A stretch of DNA of 64,000 nucleotides from the NCBI GenBank assembly GCA_964555055.1, contig CAZKQW010000002.1, positions 62,001 to 126,000 on the forward strand, in the 5' to 3' direction. This DNA is from GCA-016699445 sp964555055 (lineage in GTDB: Bacteria > UBA10199 > JACPAL01 > GCA-016699445). A program made the translations under genes and the position numbers. This document shows, piece after piece, positions 54,284 to 61,300 of this stretch. The notes beneath the pieces are model-generated. The model did not search any database. It had not been told where the DNA came from and saw nothing but the letters and a program-made list of their open reading frames with translations. How positions within the stretch are numbered: position 1 is the stretch's first letter; each line of letters starts with the position of its first letter.

Positions 54284-55229
54284 GATATCGGATCATTTCG
54301 ACGGACGCGTCTTCTTCAATCCCTCGAGACGCTCCCATAAGAAGTTCAAGGACTTGGTACATTGGCGCCGCACGCGACGGCCCATCCCCTGGCCCCGTTG
54401 GGTCGATAACCTCCTCACACCATCCTTGCCCGCGTCCGTCCGCCCACACCAAGTGGCGTTCACGTACTTAGGCCACGATACGTTCTTAATCCAGACAGCG
54501 GCTGCGAACCTCCTGACGGACCCTATTTTTTCGATGAGGGCCAGCCCTTTCCCTTTCGCCGGTCCCCGTCGCGTCAGACTTCCGGCTCTTGCTTTGTCAA
54601 AGCTTCCGGAAATCCACATCGTCTTGGTAAGCCATAACCACTACGATCATATGGACATCCCTTCGTTAAAAGCTCTGGATCGCCGTTTCCAGCCAACATT
54701 CGTCGTACCGCTCAGAAACTCGGGTTACCTCCGCAAAGCAGGCATCCAAAATATCCGCGAATTGGATTGGTGGGAAAGTATGCATGAAAAAGTAACCATT
54801 TCCTTAGCTCCCGCCGAACATTGGTCCGCTCGCGGTTTATGGGACCGCAACAAAGCTTTGTGGGGAAGTTTTTGGATTACATACGACACGCATAAAATTT
54901 ATCACGCCGGGGATACCGGATATGGGAACCATTTCTCAAAAATCCGAGAAAAATGGGGAAGTCCCACCGTCTCTCTCCTTCCCATCGGCGCTTACGAGCC
55001 ACGCTGGTTCATGAAGGAACAACACATGAATCCGAAGGATGCCATCCAAGCGCATCGGGACTTGCAAAGTGGTCATAGCATCGCGATGCACTTCGGAACT
55101 TTTCCTCTGACGGACGAGGGCATCGACGAGCCCATCTTTCATCTCAAAGAGGCTTTAATAAAAGAAAAGAACACAGATAATTTTTCCACCCTTGATTTCG
55201 GGGAGACTTGGGTGTCGGAATCCGACTGA
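54273..55229 (+). CDS. Metallo-beta-lactamase-fold hydrolase (NAPE-PLD/UlaG-like)
   Basis: This 318-residue zinc hydrolase starts at a GTG that overlaps the shc stop by 11 bases. The fold signature is YLGHDTFLIQTAAANLLTDPIFSMRASPF, and the metal motif HxHxDH is SHNHYDHMD. Further ligands are in APAEHWSARG, HAGDTGYG and AMHFGTF. The N-terminal HFDGRVFFNPSRRSHKKFKDLVHW segment is typical of the N-acyl-phosphatidylethanolamine phospholipase D-like branch. No signal peptide is seen. Coupling to shc suggests a lipid substrate, but the reaction is unknown. Confidence 0.87.
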   Translation: MAAEISDHFDGRVFFNPSRRSHKKFKDLVHWRRTRRPIPWPRWVDNLLTPSLPASVRPHQVAFTYLGHDTFLIQTAAANLLTDPIFSMRASPFPFAGPRRVRLPALALSKLPEIHIVLVSHNHYDHMDIPSLKALDRRFQPTFVVPLRNSGYLRKAGIQNIRELDWWESMHEKVTISLAPAEHWSARGLWDRNKALWGSFWITYDTHKIYHAGDTGYGNHFSKIREKWGSPTVSLLPIGAYEPRWFMKEQHMNPKDAIQAHRDLQSGHSIAMHFGTFPLTDEGIDEPIFHLKEALIKEKNTDNFSTLDFGETWVSESD

Positions 55230-55281
55230 AAAGTGAAAAATTTGTTTTTATTTCGGCGATGAAGATTTAGGGTGGTTCGAC

Positions 55282-55953
55282 ATGAGCCGATCCGTACGAG
55301 ACTCCGTCCGCGTTGTCCTCTTCGGTGCCACTGGTCTAGTGGGTCGCGAAGTCCTTTCTCAGCTTATCGCGGATCCCAGCGTCATAAAGATCGACGTCAT
55401 CGGACGACGTGATATTGAGACGCACTCCATCAAGGTCAAATGCCACATCTCCGATCTGGAATCGCCTAAAGATATACTTAAGTTCCCAGCCGATATCGCT
55501 CTTTGCTGTTTGGGCACCACGATGGCCCAAGCGAAATCGAAGGAAGCTTTCAGGCACGTCGATCATGACCTTGTCGTCAACACGGCCCGAGCCTGCAGCG
55601 CCGTAGGCATCCCGAATTTCGGCGTCCTCTCATCGCTGGGCGCCCGCATCGACGCCTTGAGTTATTACCTGCGCGTCAAAGCGGAAATGGAACGCCATCT
55701 ACGCAAGCTTCCCTTCGAGCATCTCGTTATCTTACGCCCCAGTCTCCTCCTCGGAGAACGTCCTCAGAGACGTTCCCTGGAGCACCTCCTGCAAAAAATC
55801 GCTCCCTATGTGTGCCCATTCTTTTTAGGACCGCTCAAACGATACCGCTTCATCCCCTCCACCCTCGTCGCACGTCGACTCATTGAGATGACACGACAAA
55901 AAAAGCATGGCGTCAGTGTGGTGGAAAACGAAAACATTTTTCATTCCATATAA
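55282..55953 (+). CDS. Rossmann-fold NAD(P)-binding oxidoreductase/epimerase-like
   Basis: This 223-residue protein of the atypical short-chain dehydrogenase type is close to the TIP30/YbjT group. The nucleotide-binding GATGLVG is at the N-terminus (VVLFGATGLVGREVLSQL), CCLGTT ends strand 4 and YLRVK provides a YxxxK-like pair (YYLRVKAEME). The LRPSLLLGER segment follows. It lies 52 bases after the hydrolase on the same strand, so a shared lipid or isoprenoid pathway is possible. The substrate is unknown; such proteins may also act as regulators. Confidence 0.83.
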   Translation: MSRSVRDSVRVVLFGATGLVGREVLSQLIADPSVIKIDVIGRRDIETHSIKVKCHISDLESPKDILKFPADIALCCLGTTMAQAKSKEAFRHVDHDLVVNTARACSAVGIPNFGVLSSLGARIDALSYYLRVKAEMERHLRKLPFEHLVILRPSLLLGERPQRRSLEHLLQKIAPYVCPFFLGPLKRYRFIPSTLVARRLIEMTRQKKHGVSVVENENIFHSI

Positions 55954-56082
55954 TCGTAGAATCTTAAATACTGATGGAATTCTAATAAAATAAGCACTCC
56001 GACCCTGCTAGAGATAGGTTTCGCCTGCCTTTGATTTTTCAGTTTTCACACAACACTTTTTAATTTTTTGCGATAAACAACC

Positions 56083-57378
56083 ATGGATTTAGAGTCCTTA
56101 TCACAAACCTGGCGTCCTATTTTAACGGCTTATGAGCGCCTTCAATCTTTAGACATCCCGCCTGATCTCGCTTTGCAAGAAATGGCGGAAGCTCATCGGG
56201 ACATTAGAAATAAATGTAGCCCTACTAACGATAAATTATGGAGGATTCTCCTAGGTCAAGCAGCGCACCTTCATATTCTTCAAAAAGTCAGCAAGAATTC
56301 TGAAGGACGCCCTTTAGCGGAAGTGGATCCATCTTTGGCCTGGGAAATACGTGAAGGCATTTTGGGCGCTGTTTGTATCGTGGATTTAGTGCCCAGATCT
56401 TACGAAGATTTGGGTATTTTTTTTTGGGCTTTGCAGGGCTTATTTGAGGGAAAAACTCACCCTCTTTGGTCTGCACCCGATACAAGCATGCATGGAGTTA
56501 TGAAGAATTGGGGCTCCGCATATGAACGCTCATGCATCTTAAAAAATAATAAAAGTCGAATTGTCACAGTGACTCTTGCGGGTGAGGATTCATCCCAAAA
56601 AACCCGGACCATCAAATTTTGGGAAAACGCTTCTTCGGAAAACACCACAACGGCACGAGACGGCTGGTTTAACTCCCTAGGAGCGCAGTGGAAGTGCCCT
56701 GGAGTTTTCCGCGTATATGACTATGGCTTTAGAAATAACTCTCCTGACAACCCCTTCATCGTAACGGAAACAGCACAAAATACATTATGGGATAATCCAA
56801 GTTATTTACGAAATTTTATCGATGATCCTGCATTACTTCGCTCACGATTGATCAACCTTTTAGAGCCTTTAGCTGCGTATCACCGGTTTTATATTCACGC
56901 CGATTTAAAAGGGTCTAATATAGGTCTGAGAGCCGACGGAAGAGGAACTCTTTTGGATCATGGATTTTGCATGAGCGTAGAGAACGCAGGTTTGATCCCC
57001 TCTTATAAGCATGAGCGTTTTACGCCGGGCTATCTTCCACCGGAAGCGTCGCCCCCCGCCGCTGAAACAATACCGCTGGGAAAACCAAGGTCTTTCGTCA
57101 AAAGCGATTGGAGATGGTCCCGTCGTGGAGATGTATATTCGTTCAGCAAGGCGTTGTTGGTCTGCATCACAGGTCATGAGCATGCGGATGCGGAGGCGAA
57201 AGCATTACGTGCTTTTGCTTACGGCAAAACTCCTGAAGGTGATTCTCTGAACGAGGCGATGAGGGCTATGCCGAAAGAACTCTTAAAATGGCTGGCTCAG
57301 GGACTCGCACCAGATCCGAATGAAAGATTCCAAGATGCGTCAGCCATGCTGGACGCCCTTCGCGAAATCACTCTTTAA
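56083..57378 (+). CDS. Divergent protein-kinase-like protein
   Basis: This is a 431-residue soluble protein. Residues 1-140 are helical and unlike any domain I know. Residues about 145-430 show a kinase-like fold. A lysine sits in RTIKFWENA (K178), the catalytic-loop equivalent IHADLKGSN has D274, K276 and N279, and DHG (D292) stands where DFG is expected. YTFGYLPPEA-type FTPGYLPPEAS takes the place of the APE helix, and GDVYSFSKALLVCITG follows. The Gly-rich loop is not apparent and HRD is HAD. Key catalytic residues remain, so it could be active. No partner gene is adjacent on its strand. Confidence 0.72.
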   Translation: MDLESLSQTWRPILTAYERLQSLDIPPDLALQEMAEAHRDIRNKCSPTNDKLWRILLGQAAHLHILQKVSKNSEGRPLAEVDPSLAWEIREGILGAVCIVDLVPRSYEDLGIFFWALQGLFEGKTHPLWSAPDTSMHGVMKNWGSAYERSCILKNNKSRIVTVTLAGEDSSQKTRTIKFWENASSENTTTARDGWFNSLGAQWKCPGVFRVYDYGFRNNSPDNPFIVTETAQNTLWDNPSYLRNFIDDPALLRSRLINLLEPLAAYHRFYIHADLKGSNIGLRADGRGTLLDHGFCMSVENAGLIPSYKHERFTPGYLPPEASPPAAETIPLGKPRSFVKSDWRWSRRGDVYSFSKALLVCITGHEHADAEAKALRAFAYGKTPEGDSLNEAMRAMPKELLKWLAQGLAPDPNERFQDASAMLDALREITL

Positions 57379-57455
57379 GTTACCATTTTAAGAATTAGGT
57401 TGATGATTCCATTGAAGTTTAACGGCTTTCGATCGAATGGATGCCCTACGGCGCA

Positions 57456-57779
57456 TCAAAAGCTAAATTTTCGGTCCTCATCCGTTTCTGGATGGTAAGT
57501 GGGATCACAAATTTGGCCATGAGGACATGGGGCATCTGGATGAAGCGTAAAACCACCACTCAATCCAGCTGAACCGGAAACGCCGCCAGGTCCCGATAAG
57601 CCTCCTATTCCTCCAGAAGAACTCGGAGATTGTGAAGTTTGAATGCCACCACTTCCAACTCCTACGAATGGGACTCGAGATGTTTGATTACAGGAGACAA
57701 ATACAGATAAGATAAAAATAAAAAGAACCTTTTTACTATTAGGTTTTAGCGGTATACGGTGCACATATAATTTTTTCAT
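57456..57779 (-). CDS. Small Gly/Ser-rich lipoprotein
   Basis: The start at 57779 (MKKLYVHRIPLKPNSKKVLFIFILSVFVSC) gives a lipoprotein signal peptide with the lipobox VFVSC, so cysteine 30 should be lipidated. The 107-residue product then has GVGSGGIQTSQSPSSSGGIGGLSGPGGVSGSAG, a linker of the same style as the large secreted proteins in this window. It ends with a short part containing two cysteines (APCPHGQICDP). It lies 4 bases after the secreted gene at 57784 and is part of the RHS transcript. Function unknown; it may be an anchor or immunity accessory. Confidence 0.7.
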   Translation of the reverse strand: MKKLYVHRIPLKPNSKKVLFIFILSVFVSCNQTSRVPFVGVGSGGIQTSQSPSSSGGIGGLSGPGGVSGSAGLSGGFTLHPDAPCPHGQICDPTYHPETDEDRKFSF

Positions 57780-57783
57780 AACC

Positions 57784-58377
57784 TTATTTCCCGAACTCAA
57801 ACTCGAGCGTGCTTGATTTACTTGTTCCATACCAAATATTCTTCGGAAGTGATTTGAAACTCCTATACTTTAAATTTGATGGTGTAACACTCCAAGAAGC
57901 TCGGATTTTATATTTGCCATAAGAAGGTAAAAGTAAACCAATCCCCCCGCCTAGTTCCTCGTCGAATACAAGAAAATTACCCTTAACTTTCTTTTCATTA
58001 AATCTACCCATCTTTGTTTTTTTTACCTTAGCTTTGAATATTTTTTTGTATTCTTGACCTGGCTCTAAAATAATCAAGTCAGATTCACGAACATGTCTAG
58101 GTTCGAGAATGGAATCTATATAACATTCCAATCTCTCTCCATCTGCATTACTAAGTTCAAAATAGTCTGCATCATTAACCCAAGGATAACTTAACACTCT
58201 CAAAGGCTTGGCTCCTTGGTTTAACAAAGTTAAAGCAATTTTAAAATAATCACCCTTGTGAATCTTTATTTTATCAATATCCATTTTCAACAATAAGTCT
58301 TCACTCGTTTCAGCGAAAATTTGATGCGAGACTAAAAAGATTAGCCAAAATAAAATAAAAAAAGGACTTTTTCTCAT
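57784..58377 (-). CDS. Secreted beta-sandwich-like protein coupled to the RHS toxin (candidate immunity or inhibitor)
   Basis: This is a 197-residue exported protein. The signal peptide is MRKSPFFILFWLIFLVSHQIFA. The mature part is strand-rich, with an Ig-like opening (LLLKMDIDKIKIHKGDYFKIALTLLNQGAKPLRVLSYPW) and a strand pattern like KYKIRASWSVTP near the end. Its ATG shares one base with the RHS stop (TAATG), which forces equal expression. That is the usual place of an immunity gene behind a polymorphic toxin. The base composition is A/T-rich like the toxin tip. An inhibitor of the HEGSH metallopeptidase in the periplasm is an inference; no known immunity family is recognised. Confidence 0.65.
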   Translation of the reverse strand: MRKSPFFILFWLIFLVSHQIFAETSEDLLLKMDIDKIKIHKGDYFKIALTLLNQGAKPLRVLSYPWVNDADYFELSNADGERLECYIDSILEPRHVRESDLIILEPGQEYKKIFKAKVKKTKMGRFNEKKVKGNFLVFDEELGGGIGLLLPSYGKYKIRASWSVTPSNLKYRSFKSLPKNIWYGTSKSSTLEFEFGK

Positions 58378-61300
58378 TATTCACGTCCTCTCAGTCTTGG
58401 ATAATCTCTTAAAATATCTTCTCGTGTAGGCATATAATCTGGAAAGCCAAATTCTTGATTCACAGCATTCCCTACTTCGTAAGCATGAAATTCGTTTCTA
58501 TAATTATAAGGTAACCCCTCTACATCCCATAGAGCATGGCTCCCTTCATGCGCTATAGTACCAGGCAATTCATTCTCAGTAACTGTTTCACTTACAGCGA
58601 TTTTAATTTTATTATAGTACCCATCAATTTTCTCATTGTGTATTTTTTGTATATTAATACGTCCTTTAGAATTAAGTGCTTCTAACCTATGGATAATGTC
58701 TTTGCCTTCGTTTGTTGTGGCCCATTCTGTTTCTTTTAATTTATTAATTGCTTCTTGAATCTTTAACCTTTCTTCTGGAGCTGAAATAAGCTCCAAATTT
58801 TCCATAAGTTTAGTAACTCCAAACTTCCCAACTACATACCCAGCCGCCGCTCCAGCCATTCCAGCAGCAAAGATAACCAATCCTTCCCATCCACCTGTTG
58901 CACCACTAATCGTCGCGCCTATTCCTGCTATAATACCAGCCCTCACCCATTGGTTACTAATTTTAGCCCAACTCTGCAAAGCCCAGTTTCCAGCTCCAAA
59001 AGCTAAACCACCTGCCATTCCTAAAAGACCTCCCCATAATGCACCTTTTAATCCTCCTGAAATAGCTCCACCAACAACACCACCAACCAGTCCTGCAATC
59101 ATACCCACCATAAATGCACCCATGAATGGCGCCAAGGCAAAACCCGTAACGACTGACAAAAAAGCCCCGACGAAAGCCCCCAGCAATTTCTTAAAAAATC
59201 CCCAAAAATGTCCGCTCGGGTCCACGTATTTGAGAGGATTATTATTCACGTAAGTATAGCGATTATACGCCTGTAGATTCTTAGCATCCGGCACGATCGT
59301 ATCCGGCTGGATAAACCGCCCTAAAATCGGATCATAGTAACGTGACTTGTAGAAATACAATCCCGTCTCGATATCGTACTTTTGCCCCGTATAACTCGGG
59401 TCCATTTGAAGATTGGGATTGAGGGAGTAGGTTTCTTTTCCGAATGGTGCATACTCAAACCTTTGCAGCAGATCGCCCCGATGATACATGAGACCTGAGT
59501 GACGCGCTGTCTCCTTACCCTCTGTCATCAATGCCGATGAACCTAAGTGATCATCATGCGCATAATAAAAATAATCACGATCCGAACTCAATGCCGGGGC
59601 ACGTCCCTCATCGGCAAAAGCCAGACTCATAGGCTGAAACTGGGACAACAAGATCATAAAAATCATGAAGCTCTTGAGGAAAAAGTGGCGGGGGTAATAA
59701 TTAAGAGTCTCTCGGAAGAGGTCGGTCCAATTTTTCCAAAAGCAATACACTCTTCTGCATGTTTGTAATTGACCGACAACTCTCCACGTAGGCATCGGCC
59801 TCATCGAAGCCAGTAATAAGAACGTCATGATAAGCATGATATGAGGCAGAATCATGGTTCCATTCAGGTTTAAATCTATCCCGTTATCGATCAACGTTCC
59901 ACCAGCCGTGTTCCCAGCAATGTCTCGTAAATTCCCAATTGTACGCGTGGCCACCCTAAGCGAACCCGCACTTATATGCTGAATCACCTGCTCACCCTTG
60001 ATCTCAATCGCATCCCCTAAGTAATGGGTATCTGTTCGTACGATCCCTCCCTCTAGATTCCTTACTTCGCTTCTTTTTTTCACTCGAGAGCCGGTATAGT
60101 CATAATCATACGACACGATGGATCCATTTTGCATTTCCACCCGTGTCATTTGATTCGCGGCATTATAATACATCCTCCGACCCGGATCGGAGATCATGTT
60201 GCCATTGGCATCGTAATTAAAGCGGCGTGTGCCGATCTGAGTCACGGCATGCGGGTGTGAAGAGGTATATTGGTAAAGGTCATCGCCAAAAGAAGCCGTA
60301 TTTTTCTGAATATTGCCTTTAGCATCGTAATCCATGCGCTCCATGCGAGCGCTACCGGCAAAGGCATAGGTGCTTAATCGATCTAAGCTATCATAGGTCA
60401 ATGATCTCAAACCCCCGTTAAAAGCACCGATGGATGTTATGGGATTTAGTGGATCGTCAATATCCGTTACATTGGCCATTTGATCATACTGATAGTTCCT
60501 CTGGAAATATTGATTAGAACCCCGCGATACTTTCTTGTTGCGCAAACGATGACTGGCTGGATAATATTCATAGTCCGTTACTACCCCGTTCCCAAAAGTT
60601 TCCTTGTGAAGGTTACCAAAGACGTCGAAAGCATCTCGGGGATTTAAAGAGTAATAGATTTCGCCTGTGCAATCTGCGCCTTCACAAACCTTCATTAGGA
60701 CGCCTGTGTTCATGTACTGGTAGGTAAGATGCTTATTACCAGGATATGTCGTATGCGTAACGCGACCTAAATAATCATATTCGATACTCTGATGAAATTC
60801 CCCAACGCCTGAGACGAACCGCGATATTTTCGTTTGGTGCCTTAGGTCATCATGATAATCAAAACGAGTTCTCCGAATGAGATTTCCGGAAGCATCCCTT
60901 TCGCTGACCTGAAACAGTTCTCCTGGAAGAACGTCATAACCACTCTCACTACTATCGTAAGTATAATCTTCTCTTCTCTCCAGAAGATCGCCTGAAAGAT
61001 AGTATTCCTTAAAACGTAAGCGTCCCAAGGCATCATAACGAAACTTTACATAATGTCCCCGAGCATCCGTCTGCCTGTCTAATTGCCCATTCGTATTATA
61101 ACTATAAAGCCAACGTCCCGTATCCGCATCGGTCATTTCTTTTTTACGACCCAAAAGATCATAATCAATCGTCGTTAACACATGCCCATCCGCCGAAACC
61201 CGCGTCAGGTCACCTACGGCATTATATTGATAGATAATAGGAGTTCTGAGTGGATCTTTAACATTCACGACCCTATCCTGAGCATCATAAACCTCTTCCC

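Noticed and set aside
55940..55990. Hairpin ATTCCAT/ATGGAAT after the oxidoreductase gene as a terminator
   Set aside because: The stem is A/T-rich with a loop of nearly 30 bases and no T-run directly follows.
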